A DNA stretch of 64,000 bases from Daejeonella oryzae DSM 19973 (GCF_000422945.1 NZ_KE383964.1:186001-250000); one strand, 5' to 3'; shown: positions 45,844 to 54,724, counted from the stretch's first letter. The notes: generated by a model from the letters alone, not told the origin. Made by a program: numbers and translations.

Positions 45844-47698
45844 AATCAATTGTTTTACCTTTCATTGCAGTTGAAATAGCCTGATCCATTAAACGTTCTG
45901 CAAAAGGCCTTGTAAATTCATTGATTTCATCAATTTTTTTCAGGATATGATCCTTATCTCCGGAACTTAAAGCGGATTTCAATTCGTTAAGGAAAATATT
46001 TGTTTCTGCAATTTCCTCATCAGAAACATAACTCTTATTCTTTTCAAGAAATCGCTCAACGGTGTAAACCATTTGTTCTCCTTCTGTCCGGGCTTCAATC
46101 AGCATCCGTTGGCTTACATCCTCTTTTGCATGTTGTATACTATCAATCAGCATTTGCTCTACTTCAGCATCTGTTAAGCCATAGGTCGGTTTTACTTCCA
46201 CTTCCTGTTTTACTCCAGAACGAACTTCGGTTGCGTGTACCTTTAAAATTCCATCGGCATTTAAAAGAAAATTGATATCTACTTTCGGAAAACCTGCCGG
46301 CATCGACGGAATTCCTTTCAAATCGAATTCAGCTAATTTTCGATTTTCCTTAACCAGATCACGTTCTCCCTGATAAACAGAAATTTTCATATTTACCTGG
46401 CCGTCAATAGAAGTTGTATACTGTCGACCGGCCTTAGTCGGAATTTTTGCGTTTCTGGGAATAATTACATCCATTAATCCGCCCATTGTTTCAATTCCCA
46501 GAGATAATGGAGTAACATCCAGCAAAAGAATATCTTTTCTGTTGCCCGCCAAGATATCAGATTGTATAGCTGCTCCCAAAGCCACCACTTCATCCGGATT
46601 TATTTTGTCGTGCACCGGTTTTTTAAAAAACTCAGATACCGTTGATTTTACCAAAGGAGTTCTGGTTGAGCCACCTACCATAATCACTTCCTGAATATCC
46701 TCAGATGTTAAAGAAGCATCTTTAAGAGCATTCTGGCAACATTTTATAGTTTCTTGTATTTTATCGCTAATCAGTTCTTCAAATTTGATACGGGTAATTT
46801 CACAGGGGATTGTATCAACAAACCCATTAAAAATATTTTGGGTGGTCAGCGCTATTTTGGCTTCTTCTGCTTTAAGCCTCAAAGCCTGCATAAATTCCGG
46901 ATTTTCGGATATTGAATTTCGATCCAGCTCATTTGCTTCGATCCAGTAATTAACAATAGCCCGGTCAAAATCATCGCCACCCAAAAATGTATTTCCATTA
47001 GTTGATAAAACTTCAAAAATTCCGTTCTGGATTTTTAGAACCGATACGTCAAAAGTTCCTCCTCCAAGGTCATAAACCGCAATAGTTTTTTCCTCTTCCG
47101 GATTTAATCCGATTCCGTAAGCCAGACTTGCGGCAGTTGGTTCATTAACAATTCGCAGTACATCAAGCCCGGCAAGTTTGCCCGCATCACGTGTTGCCTG
47201 ACGCTGGCTGTCGTTAAAATAAGCAGGAACGGTAATCACCGCACGGTTAACCGAAGTTTTTAATGCGTGTTCGGTTCGATCTTTAAGCTCTTTCAGAATC
47301 ATTCCCGAAAGCTCAATTGGCGTATAAAATTTATCGCCAACCATAATCTTAACCAGGCTTTCTGTATCATCATCAATAATTTTGTATGAAAACAGGTCTT
47401 TATGATTTTCAATATCATGATACGACCGACCCAATAATCGCTTGACAGAAAAAATAGTGTTTTGGGGATCTGATATCAGAAAAGCTTTGGCATCATTGCC
47501 AATTACAACATTGCCATCCGCCTGAAAGTGAACTATTGAAGGAACCAGAACTCCTTTACCGGTGTCATTAATAACCTGTGGATTTCCCTCAGGGTTAATA
47601 AAAGCAACCAGACTGTTAGTGGTTCCCAGATCGATACCTACAATAATATCTTCTTTTTGAACAGAACCTGTAGTCAGATTTATAGAAATTTTGGCCAT
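45842..47698 (-). CDS. hscA: Hsp70-family chaperone HscA
   Basis: This 618-residue Hsp70 is of the HscA type, which in E. coli acts on IscU in Fe-S cluster assembly. The ATPase domain has VGIDLGTTNSLVAFI, VITVPAYFNDSQRQATRDAGKLAG, RIVNEPTAASLAYGIG, VYDLGGGTFDVS and VMVGGSTRTPLV. HscA-like traits are a short N-terminal leader before GIDLGTT, the NTIFSVKRLLGRS stretch, and a C-terminus ending FAERLMDQAISTAMKGKTID, with no EEVD or Gly-rich tail as found in DnaK. The start is the ATG at 47698 (MAKISIN); the in-frame 47722 start would overlap the promoter box. No hscB, iscU or fdx gene is adjacent; a 2Fe-2S ferredoxin lies ~16 kb away. Confidence 0.88.
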   Translation of the reverse strand: MAKISINLTTGSVQKEDIIVGIDLGTTNSLVAFINPEGNPQVINDTGKGVLVPSIVHFQADGNVVIGNDAKAFLISDPQNTIFSVKRLLGRSYHDIENHKDLFSYKIIDDDTESLVKIMVGDKFYTPIELSGMILKELKDRTEHALKTSVNRAVITVPAYFNDSQRQATRDAGKLAGLDVLRIVNEPTAASLAYGIGLNPEEEKTIAVYDLGGGTFDVSVLKIQNGIFEVLSTNGNTFLGGDDFDRAIVNYWIEANELDRNSISENPEFMQALRLKAEEAKIALTTQNIFNGFVDTIPCEITRIKFEELISDKIQETIKCCQNALKDASLTSEDIQEVIMVGGSTRTPLVKSTVSEFFKKPVHDKINPDEVVALGAAIQSDILAGNRKDILLLDVTPLSLGIETMGGLMDVIIPRNAKIPTKAGRQYTTSIDGQVNMKISVYQGERDLVKENRKLAEFDLKGIPSMPAGFPKVDINFLLNADGILKVHATEVRSGVKQEVEVKPTYGLTDAEVEQMLIDSIQHAKEDVSQRMLIEARTEGEQMVYTVERFLEKNKSYVSDEEIAETNIFLNELKSALSSGDKDHILKKIDEINEFTRPFAERLMDQAISTAMKGKTID

Positions 47699-47719
47699 AT
47701 CACAATATTCAACAAGCCG

Positions 47720-47727
47720 CAAATGTA
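47720..47727 (-). promoter_or_regulatory. -7 promoter box (TACATTTG) of hscA
   Basis: Read on the minus strand this is TACATTTG, a full match to TAnnTTTG, 21 nt before the hscA ATG at 47698. It supports that start over the upstream one. Confidence 0.55.
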
Positions 47728-47993
47728 ATCAGTTTAGAATGATTCTGAAAAGGTAGGAACGGTATTGACTTGCCTGTGATAAAATAGTTGGCTAGTTTTT
47801 GACTAGAGAGCTATGCTACAGATTATTAAATAACATAATCCAATCGATGTTAATTCTATTCGGATGATAGTCAGAAATTTCCTCAGGCAGCCTGATTTAA
47901 ATACCATACTATTAGATGATCGGAATTTTGGTCTTTTCTTAAAACAGAATACTCCAATATATTCTTACATTTAAGGAACTTAAATTTTAACCG

Positions 47994-48509
47994 ATGAAAT
48001 CTATCCTTGTTAATTACCTGCGTTATAATCACTGGGCCAACCAAAAGATGTGTAATTATTTAAGTACCATTGATTATGTGGAAGAAAACAGCTCTAAACA
48101 GGATGAATATTTTGCTATTAAAAACATCATGTTACACATTGCAGATGGAGAACAAACATGGCTTTCGAGGTTAAATGGCGAAAATATTCCTCATATGCAT
48201 AACCTTGATTTAAATGGATCTTTTAAAAGTATTTGCCACTTAATTCTGAATAATTCTAAATTATTTATAGAATTTGCTGATCAAAAGAAGGATTCTTTTT
48301 TTAAGGATAATACTGAATATATCAATTTAAAGGGTGTAAATTTTAAACAGAATAATGCCGAAATAATTTTGCATTGCATGAATCACTCTACTTTTCATCG
48401 CGGACAGGTAATTAATATGCTGCGCCATGTAGGCTATACAGATCAGTCGGCAAGTGATTTTATAATGTTTTTAAGAGAGCAGGAAGCCGAATCATCTATT
48501 GAAAATTAA
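47994..48509 (+). CDS. DinB-family four-helix protein
   Basis: This 171-residue member of the DinB/YfiT-like metal-binding helical-bundle superfamily shows the N-terminal LRYNHWANQKM pattern, IMLHIADGEQTWLSRL with a metal-ligand His, and NHSTFHRGQVINMLRHVG with two further His residues. Such proteins are often putative thiol transferases or stress proteins; no precise activity can be assigned. The last 18 bp overlap the 3' end of the convergent pyrC gene. No strong promoter or Shine-Dalgarno sequence was seen upstream, though TACATTTA near 47966 is a one-mismatch -7 box. Confidence 0.85.
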   Translation: MKSILVNYLRYNHWANQKMCNYLSTIDYVEENSSKQDEYFAIKNIMLHIADGEQTWLSRLNGENIPHMHNLDLNGSFKSICHLILNNSKLFIEFADQKKDSFFKDNTEYINLKGVNFKQNNAEIILHCMNHSTFHRGQVINMLRHVGYTDQSASDFIMFLREQEAESSIEN

Positions 48510-49826
48510 TCTTTTGCCACAGTGTTGTTCATGAAAAATCCCATTTTCATAAACCAGATTGCCTGAAACGATTGTGTGACTGACAGAGGATTTGAAAGTA
48601 TGATCTATAAACGGACTCCAGCGGCATTTTGATAAAAGAGTGTCGTAAGTTACCTGCTTTGGTTTATTCAGATCCGTTAATACCAGATCTGCCCAATAAC
48701 CTTCGCGAATAAAGCCCCGTTTTTCTATTTGGAAACAAATAGCCGGGTTATGGCTCATTTTCTGGGCAATCATTTCCAGTGAAATTTTACCCTGATGATA
48801 CAGATCAATCATTGCCTGAAGCGCATGTTGTACCAATGGCCCGCCCGATGGAGCCATCAAATACGGCTGCGACTTTTCTGCAAGTGTGTGCGGAGCATGA
48901 TCGGTTGCAATTACATCTATACGCCCGTCGAGTACAGCTTTTAAAATAGCCTCTCTATCTTCCTTGGATTTTATAGCCGGATTCCATTTTATCATGTTAC
49001 CTTTTTCAGCATAGTCCTCGTCAGAAAACCACAGATGATGTATGCAGGCTTCAGCGGTAATCTTTTTATCGGCAAGTGAGCTTGAATTTTCAAATAACTC
49101 TGTTTCTATGGCTGTAGAAATATGCAGTATATGTAATCGGGTTTGATGTTTTTTGGCCAGCTCAACAGCAAAAGCAGATGATTTATAACATGCTTCGGCA
49201 CTGCGGATCATGGGATGCATCTCCGGAGTCATCTCTGTACCGTAAAGTGTTGTAAATCGGCTAAAATTTTCCCGTATAATTCCTTCATCTTCGCAATGAA
49301 CAGCTATAAGCATCGGCACTTTAGAGAAAAGTCCTTCGAGGGTTTTTTTATTATCGACCAGCATATTTCCGGTAGACGAACCCATGAAAACTTTCACACC
49401 GCATACTTTTTTTGGATCTGTTTTTAAAACTTCCTCCAGATTGTTATTGCCGGCACCCATGTAGAAGGAGTAATTGGCTAAAGAATTAATAGAGGCGATG
49501 TCATATTTATCCTGCAATAAAATCTGCGTCAACGTATTTGGTACCGTATTGGGCATCTCCATATAAGAGGTAATTCCTCCGGCCACGGCAGCCCGGCTTT
49601 CCGAATAAATATCTCCCTTGTAAGTTAATCCCGGTTCACGGAAATGTACCTGATCATCAATACAACCCGGGAAAAGATGTAATCCTTCTGCATTAATTTC
49701 ACGGTCGGCTTTTACATCAAGCTGTGGAGCAATTTTTTCAATAATGCCGTTTTTAACATATACGTCGGCGATAAATTGTTTTCCTTCATTAACCAGATTA
49801 GCAGATTTTATAAGGATACTTGACAT
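48492..49826 (-). CDS. pyrC: Dihydroorotase
   Basis: This zinc amidohydrolase of pyrimidine synthesis closes carbamoyl-aspartate to dihydroorotate. Its 444 residues include GCIDDQVHFREPGLTYKGD (two metal His), the EMPNTVPNT stretch, VKVFMGSSTGNM (region of the carbamylated Lys), HCEDEG, HILHIST and ATDHAPHT with the catalytic Asp. Length and motifs place it with class I dihydroorotases; allantoinase and hydantoinase are related alternatives, but FREPG and ATDHAPH favour dihydroorotase. Its 3' end overlaps the convergent dinB-like gene by 18 bp. A TATATTTG box lies 65 nt upstream of the start. Confidence 0.92.
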   Translation of the reverse strand: MSSILIKSANLVNEGKQFIADVYVKNGIIEKIAPQLDVKADREINAEGLHLFPGCIDDQVHFREPGLTYKGDIYSESRAAVAGGITSYMEMPNTVPNTLTQILLQDKYDIASINSLANYSFYMGAGNNNLEEVLKTDPKKVCGVKVFMGSSTGNMLVDNKKTLEGLFSKVPMLIAVHCEDEGIIRENFSRFTTLYGTEMTPEMHPMIRSAEACYKSSAFAVELAKKHQTRLHILHISTAIETELFENSSSLADKKITAEACIHHLWFSDEDYAEKGNMIKWNPAIKSKEDREAILKAVLDGRIDVIATDHAPHTLAEKSQPYLMAPSGGPLVQHALQAMIDLYHQGKISLEMIAQKMSHNPAICFQIEKRGFIREGYWADLVLTDLNKPKQVTYDTLLSKCRWSPFIDHTFKSSVSHTIVSGNLVYENGIFHEQHCGKRLIFNR

Positions 49827-49891
49827 AGTTACTGGAGATTAATTAAATTAAAAATAAAGAGCAATCGAATTTCTTCAACCTGTTTATATTT

Positions 49892-49899
49892 CAAATATA
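49892..49899 (-). promoter_or_regulatory. -7 promoter box (TATATTTG) of pyrC
   Basis: On the minus strand the sequence is TATATTTG, matching TAnnTTTG, 65 nt ahead of the pyrC ATG. No clear -33 TTTG was found at the expected distance. Confidence 0.45.
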
Positions 49900-50074
49900 G
49901 TTACAATGTGGAATAGATAATTGATTCCACAAGGCTGAAAAATTTTTGTCAGCATAATATTATTTCTGTTTTGGGCTATTTTAAATCTTTATAAAGATAA
50001 CATGAACGGTTTTGAATGTTAAACCAAACAAATTCTGTATTAGATTATTAATTATACATAGTTTTAAATAAAAA

Positions 50075-51532
50075 ATGATGCTAAAATATATCATAACCAT
50101 TACCATAATTGCTGCCTTCACATTTATTTTAGTAAGCTTTAATAGATGGGAAAAAGCACCTGAATTAATTCACAGAAATTCTCCTGTTCAGGATAGTGCA
50201 TTTGGAAATGCAGCGGCTCATTACCAAACTTATTGCGGAGGTTGCCATGGTGAAAAAATGAACGCTTTTGTCGACCGGAAATGGAAACACGGCAACAGCC
50301 GAAATGATCTCTTTAAAGCTATTAAAATGGGTTATGAAAATGAAGGTATGCCTTCATTTGATTCTGCTTTTAATGAAAAGGAGATATACCAGCTATCAGA
50401 TTATATTTTGAGCGGTATAAAAAACGTGGATCGTTATTCATCATCTGACAAGCCCCAGTCAAATATTTTTAAGACAGAAGAATTAACTATTCGATTAGAT
50501 ACAGTGCTGAAAGGCTTAGACGTTCCCTGGGGAATGGCTTTTTTGCCCGCCGGTGAAATGCTTGTAACAGACAGGAACGGGAAATTTTATTATGTAAAAA
50601 AAGATCGTTCTTTTACCCTTGTTAAGGGAACTCCTGAAGTTGTCGCAGCCGGTCAGGGGGGATTACTGGATGTAGTTTTGGATCCGGATTATGCTTCTAA
50701 TAAAAATATTTACCTTTCTTATTCAAGAGGCAAAAAAGACGACAATGGTAAAGAATTAGCAACAACAGCTATATTAAAAGCCAGGTTTGAAAACGGCGTT
50801 CTGACTAACCAAAAAGATATTTTTATAGCCCAGCCTTATTCTCCAACCAAACATCACTATGGATCAAGAATGCAGTTTGGAAAAGACGGTTATTTATATT
50901 TTTCTGTAGGAGAGAGAGGGAACGAAAAACAAAATCCTCAGCAAATAAAAGGGAATGATTTAGGTAAAATCCATCGGATCAAGTCTGATGGGTCAATTCC
51001 TGCAGATAATCCGTTCGTGAAAACAGCAGGTGCACAGGCTTCGATTTATTCCTACGGTCACCGCAATCCTCAGGGAATGAGTATTCATCCGCAAACGGGA
51101 AAAATATGGACTAATGAGCATGGGCCAAGAGGCGGGGATGAAATCAACATCATTAATCCGGGATTAAATTATGGCTGGCCCGACATTACTTATGGAATTA
51201 ATTATAGCGGCAAACCAATGAGTCCGAACACAAAAACTGAAAAACCAGGTATGGAGCAGCCGCTCTATCAATGGACTCCATCAATTGGCCCGAGTGGTTT
51301 AGCTTTTGTAACCGGTAACAAATATAAAGGCTGGGAAGGAAATCTGATGTCGGGATCTTTGCGTTTTCAATATATTAACAGGAGTGTATTAAAAGATACT
51401 AAAGTTGTAAGAGAAGAAATCCTGTTTAAGAATATTGGCCGGGTTAGGGATGTTAGAATGGCACCGGATGGTTATCTCTACATTGCCGTAGAGAGCCCCG
51501 GAATAATTTATAAACTGACTCCTGTAGATTAA
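50075..51532 (+). CDS. Cytochrome c - PQQ-dependent aldose dehydrogenase fusion
   Basis: This is a periplasmic sugar dehydrogenase in which an electron-accepting cytochrome c domain is joined to the catalytic propeller. After an N-terminal anchor (residues 3-22), residues about 45-125 hold a haem-binding CGGCH motif (Cys54, Cys57, His58) and a probable axial Met in EGMPSFD. The rest is a six-bladed PQQ propeller of the soluble glucose/aldose dehydrogenase family: GLDVPWGMAFLP, GGLLDVVLDPDY, a HHYGSRMQFGKDGYLYFSVGERG stretch (key part HHYGSRMQF), YSYGHRNPQG and EHGPRGGDEIN. Electrons from sugar oxidation could pass straight to haem and the respiratory chain. The needed haem-attachment genes (ccm) lie 5-11 kb downstream. 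Confidence 0.88.
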   Translation: MMLKYIITITIIAAFTFILVSFNRWEKAPELIHRNSPVQDSAFGNAAAHYQTYCGGCHGEKMNAFVDRKWKHGNSRNDLFKAIKMGYENEGMPSFDSAFNEKEIYQLSDYILSGIKNVDRYSSSDKPQSNIFKTEELTIRLDTVLKGLDVPWGMAFLPAGEMLVTDRNGKFYYVKKDRSFTLVKGTPEVVAAGQGGLLDVVLDPDYASNKNIYLSYSRGKKDDNGKELATTAILKARFENGVLTNQKDIFIAQPYSPTKHHYGSRMQFGKDGYLYFSVGERGNEKQNPQQIKGNDLGKIHRIKSDGSIPADNPFVKTAGAQASIYSYGHRNPQGMSIHPQTGKIWTNEHGPRGGDEINIINPGLNYGWPDITYGINYSGKPMSPNTKTEKPGMEQPLYQWTPSIGPSGLAFVTGNKYKGWEGNLMSGSLRFQYINRSVLKDTKVVREEILFKNIGRVRDVRMAPDGYLYIAVESPGIIYKLTPVD

Positions 51533-51575
51533 TAACCTAATTGGAATAAGCATTTATAAACATAGTAATTTTTGA

Positions 51576-51642
51576 AATGCAGGTTTTATGTTGTTTATAG
51601 GATACGATCTTCAACAACGATTAACGATTTAAAACCTGCATT
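51576..51642. repeat. Inverted repeat with nested stem, possible structured RNA
   Basis: AATGCAGGTTTTA (51576-51588) and TAAAACCTGCATT (51630-51642) are exact 13-nt inverse complements. Inside the 41-nt loop a second stem GTTGTT/AACAAC (51590-51595 with 51613-51618) follows almost at once. There is no T-run after it, so it is not a standard terminator. It lies between the aldose-dehydrogenase and DEAD-box genes. Confidence 0.6.
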
Positions 51643-51714
51643 CATTAATTGGAATGAAATTCTTTTGTCTATTTCCAGAGTCCCAAAAAGACGCAATTTC
51701 TGTTAAGCCTCAGC

Positions 51715-51750
51715 TTTGAGGGCTGACTCAAGACAAAAAGCCTATCTTTG
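51715..51750 (+). promoter_or_regulatory. Promoter of the DEAD-box helicase gene
   Basis: TTTG (51715-51718) and TATCTTTG (51743-51750) are spaced by 24 nt and match the -33/-7 consensus. The -7 box ends 5 nt before the ATG at 51756, predicting a leaderless or nearly leaderless mRNA. Confidence 0.6.
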
Positions 51751-51755
51751 CGCTT

Positions 51756-53126
51756 ATGCCTCAATCTTTTGAAGACTTTAAGCTGAACCGACAGATATTA
51801 AATGCTGTTGCCGATGCTGGTTATACTATACCAACACCCATTCAGGAAAAAGCTATTATGCCTATTTTATCCGGACAGGATATTATGGGAGTAGCACAAA
51901 CCGGAACAGGTAAAACTGCCGCGTTTGTTTTGCCTATTTTAATGAAGCTGAAATATGCCCAAGGAATCGATCCCCGTGCGCTGATTATTGCTCCAACACG
52001 GGAGCTAGCTATGCAGATAGAAGAAAACATCCGCACATTTGCCAAATTTACTGATCTGAGAACAGTTGTGATTTATGGTGGCCTTGGTCCCAAAACTCAA
52101 ATCGCAGAATTGAAAAAAGGAGTGGATATACTGGTAGCTACTCCCGGGAGGTTTTTAGATCTCTATCTGGCGGGTCACATAAATACCCAGTACATCAGCT
52201 TTATGGTAATGGACGAAGCTGATAAAATGATGGATATGGGATTTATTGGTTCCATTCACCGCATTTTGGAAGTTGTTCCCAGAAAGCGTCAGAACTTATT
52301 GTTCTCGGCCACTATGAGTGAACTTGTTCATAAAATATCCGGTGATTTTTTAAAGCATCCGACAGTAATTGAAGTAAGTGCACAGGCCACTCCGGCTCAA
52401 ACGATAAGCCAGTCTTTATATCACGTTCCTAATTTAAAAACCAAGCTAAACCTTCTTCAGCATTTGCTGAAACAGGATGAAGAGGTAAAAAGGCTCATTA
52501 TTTTTTGCAAAACCAAAACAGTTGCCGATAATATTTTCCATTTTCTGGAGAAGAGATATGGTGCAAAAGAAGTGCGGGTTATTCACGCAAATAAAGGCCA
52601 AAATACCCGTATTAATTCCATTAATGCATTTAAGGAAGGAGAGGTTCGGATTCTGGTTGCCACCGATGTTGCTTCACGCGGATTAGATGTAAGTAATGTA
52701 AGTCATGTGATTAATTTTGATGTTCCCATCATTATCGAAGATTACGTTCACCGTATTGGTCGTACAGGTCGTGCTTTTCAAAGCGGAGATGCCATAACTT
52801 TTTGCAGTCCGGCCGAAGAGTATTATGTGAGCAGAATTGAGAAACTCATTCGCCAGCAAATTCCTGTTTTTAATATCCCGGAAGGCGTATTTATTGAGGA
52901 AACCCCGTATGAAGAACGCCAGAATATTGCAAAGGACGTTGATATGCAAAAGCGTAAAGATGACCCCGATTTTAAAGGAGCATTTCATGAAAAGAAGGCG
53001 AAAAATATTGGCAATGCTAAACCTGTAAAAGCAACTTCTCTGCATAATAATAAGCCCGGCGCAGCAAGACGAAAAAAGAGCCCGAAATTTGATGCAGTTC
53101 ATAAAAAAGATCGGAAACGGAAATGA
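51756..53126 (+). CDS. DEAD-box ATP-dependent RNA helicase, RhlE-like
   Basis: This 456-residue RNA helicase is expected in ribosome assembly, RNA decay or cold adaptation. All motifs are intact: Q motif (SFEDFKLNRQIL ... PTPIQEKAI), AQTGTGKT, PTRELAMQI, TPGR, DEAD in VMDEADKMMDMGF, SAT, FCKTKTVADN, ATDVASRGLDV and HRIGRTGR. The C-terminal ~70 residues are Lys/Arg-rich and low in complexity (GAARRKKSPKF, KKDRKRK), a usual RNA-binding tail of RhlE-type proteins. The stop codon overlaps the start of a small membrane-protein gene (ATGA), which suggests translational coupling. Confidence 0.93.
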   Translation: MPQSFEDFKLNRQILNAVADAGYTIPTPIQEKAIMPILSGQDIMGVAQTGTGKTAAFVLPILMKLKYAQGIDPRALIIAPTRELAMQIEENIRTFAKFTDLRTVVIYGGLGPKTQIAELKKGVDILVATPGRFLDLYLAGHINTQYISFMVMDEADKMMDMGFIGSIHRILEVVPRKRQNLLFSATMSELVHKISGDFLKHPTVIEVSAQATPAQTISQSLYHVPNLKTKLNLLQHLLKQDEEVKRLIIFCKTKTVADNIFHFLEKRYGAKEVRVIHANKGQNTRINSINAFKEGEVRILVATDVASRGLDVSNVSHVINFDVPIIIEDYVHRIGRTGRAFQSGDAITFCSPAEEYYVSRIEKLIRQQIPVFNIPEGVFIEETPYEERQNIAKDVDMQKRKDDPDFKGAFHEKKAKNIGNAKPVKATSLHNNKPGAARRKKSPKFDAVHKKDRKRK

Positions 53127-53383
53127 ACATCAGGTTTACTCCTCTCAATGTAATATCTGCGTTATTACTGGTTGGTGGCATATATTTCATGTTCTTTGAT
53201 GCTTCTGCAGGATTTGAATTATACGGAATCATTTCTCTTCTGTTTATGGTGCTAATCTGTTTTGTGGCTGATCTAGTTTTTAGAAGATTACTTTCGGATA
53301 CCAAACGGATTTGGTTATTTGAATTACTATTTATCATCTTTGTGGCTGCATTAATAACAATAATTAGGGTAGTTATCAATTAG
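53123..53383 (+). CDS. Small three-span membrane protein
   Basis: This 86-residue protein has no family I can name. It consists almost wholly of three hydrophobic helices (about residues 8-26, 31-50 and 63-84) separated by short loops, with the charged loop RRLLSDTKR between the second and third. Its ATG overlaps the helicase stop codon by four bases (ATGA), so it is probably translated by coupling to the helicase. A gldC gene follows 75 bp later. Similar tiny integral membrane proteins often go unannotated; the overlap with a bona fide gene and the clean hydrophobic pattern support it being real. Confidence 0.6.
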   Translation: MNIRFTPLNVISALLLVGGIYFMFFDASAGFELYGIISLLFMVLICFVADLVFRRLLSDTKRIWLFELLFIIFVAALITIIRVVIN

Positions 53384-53458
53384 CACTCACGGTCTCAATA
53401 AAATAAAAAAATTACAAGCAGAAATGACGCTTCCAGCTTGCTTAAGCAAATTAGTTAA

Positions 53459-53821
53459 ATGAAAAAAGCAGAAATAAAACTTACAATAGAATTAGATGAT
53501 CAGAATGTTCCTGAAAATATTTTGTGGGAATCAACAGATAGCACCAATAAAGAGGCATTGCCTGTTAAATCCATGATGCTCGCTTTATGGGATCACAATT
53601 ATAAAAATTCATTACGTATTGATCTCTGGACAAAAGATATGCCTGCCGATGAAATGAAGCGTTTCTTTTATGAAACCCTTCAGACAATGGGCGACAGCTT
53701 TTTAAGAGCCACAGGGGAAAAAAATATTGTAGAAGATTTGCGTGATTACTGTGCTCATTTTGCAGAAAAAATGGAACTGACGGAAGGTAACGCTCCTCAA
53801 TCGGCTTTAGGTAAAAAATAA
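53459..53821 (+). CDS. gldC: Gliding motility-associated protein GldC
   Basis: This 120-residue protein resembles GldC of Flavobacterium johnsoniae, a small soluble protein required for efficient gliding and associated with GldB. Characteristic stretches are KAEIKLTIELDDQNVPENI, SMMLALWDH, LRIDLWTKDMPADEMKRFFY and ETLQTMGDSFLRATGE; there is no signal peptide. GldC is found widely in Bacteroidota, including non-gliding species. No gldB is next to it here. Together with the T9SS sorting domain on the amylase, it shows that the organism carries parts of the gliding/T9SS gene set. Confidence 0.88.
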   Translation: MKKAEIKLTIELDDQNVPENILWESTDSTNKEALPVKSMMLALWDHNYKNSLRIDLWTKDMPADEMKRFFYETLQTMGDSFLRATGEKNIVEDLRDYCAHFAEKMELTEGNAPQSALGKK

Positions 53822-53828
53822 AATTCTG

Positions 53829-54242
53829 ATGAATTCCCGTAATTACGCCGGTATATTCGGCTCTCTTTTAATCATTGCAGGTGGCTTAAGCCCCATGCTG
53901 CATATTCCAATTATTGGTAACTGGAATTATTTTGATATAGATGTTGTTCTGGCAAGCATAGTTTTTGTGCTTGCTGCACTGGGTTTAATTGGCGGGGCAT
54001 TTGGTAAAAATTCTTTGCTTAAACTTTCAGGATGGCTTTCGCTTACGGTTATCATTTTTACACTGGCAGCAGTTTATTTTAAGGTGAACAACTATTTTAG
54101 CTTCATTCCATTAAAAAAACTGGCCGCCGCAGCCAGCTCAATTATACATTACCGCTGGCTGGGCTGGGGGTTAATGGTTCTTGGTTCATTAACCTTAATT
54201 ATTTTTTCAAGAAAAAAGGAAATAGGAATAAGGAAGAAATAA
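53829..54242 (+). CDS. Hypothetical four-span membrane protein
   Basis: This 137-residue membrane protein has no assigned function. Four hydrophobic helices are apparent (about residues 6-24, 36-58, 66-84 and 108-127), with a Lys-rich C-terminus (SRKKEIGIRKK) that should face the cytosol. The loop HIPIIGNWNYFDIDVV between helices 1 and 2 is rich in aromatic residues. It starts 7 bp after gldC, and the two genes are probably one transcript. No catalytic or transport motif is visible. Confidence 0.6.
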   Translation: MNSRNYAGIFGSLLIIAGGLSPMLHIPIIGNWNYFDIDVVLASIVFVLAALGLIGGAFGKNSLLKLSGWLSLTVIIFTLAAVYFKVNNYFSFIPLKKLAAAASSIIHYRWLGWGLMVLGSLTLIIFSRKKEIGIRKK

Positions 54243-54298
54243 TTTATTTAAATTAGGTATAGTCAATTCACAGGATTACTATACTTAAATAAATAAAT

Positions 54299-54661
54299 AT
54301 GAATCAATTATTACCTCCCGGCGTTTTAAGAGTTCTTTTTGCCATTCCTTTTGCGGTATTCGGCGTAATGCATTTTATGTATGCTGAGAATATGCAGGGC
54401 ATGGTTCCGGCTTATATACCTGGCGGAGTAATTTGGGTTTACATTACCGGAGCTTGTTTAATATTGGCGGCCCTTGCATTAGTAATCAATAAATTTGCAA
54501 AGATTGCCGGCTACCTCCTGGCATTAATGCTATTGGTTTTTATACTCACTATTCATTTGCCGGCATTATTGGGTGGCGATCAAAACGCGATGGGAAGCCT
54601 TCTTAAAGACTTTTCATTAATGGCTGCAGCAATGTTTGTAGCTAACTTTTCATCCAAGTAA
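54299..54661 (+). CDS. DoxX-like family membrane protein
   Basis: This 120-residue protein with four membrane spans has the DoxX/DoxD-like layout. The first helix ends with AVFGVMHFMYAENMQGMVPAYIPGG, where the helix-1 FGxxHFMYAE and the short amphipathic loop PAYIPGG are typical. It is followed by ITGACLILAALALVI, a third helix with FILTIHLPAL, and a last helix near the C-terminus. DoxX relatives have been tied to terminal-oxidase or redox/sulfur functions, but most, this one included, have no proven role. A 7-bp dyad GTATAGT/ACTATAC (54257-54284) lies just upstream. Confidence 0.75.
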   Translation: MNQLLPPGVLRVLFAIPFAVFGVMHFMYAENMQGMVPAYIPGGVIWVYITGACLILAALALVINKFAKIAGYLLALMLLVFILTIHLPALLGGDQNAMGSLLKDFSLMAAAMFVANFSSK

Positions 54662-54724
54662 TAATTCAATTATTTTGAATAATTTGTTGCGCTCAATTAA
54701 ATGAGTTAAGGCAATTCAATTAAA

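Noticed and set aside
54257-54284. 7-bp dyad GTATAGT/ACTATAC before the DoxX-like gene as a terminator
   Set aside because: The stem is AT-rich with a 14-nt loop and no T-run, so it is too weak to call; it may be a chance repeat or an operator.
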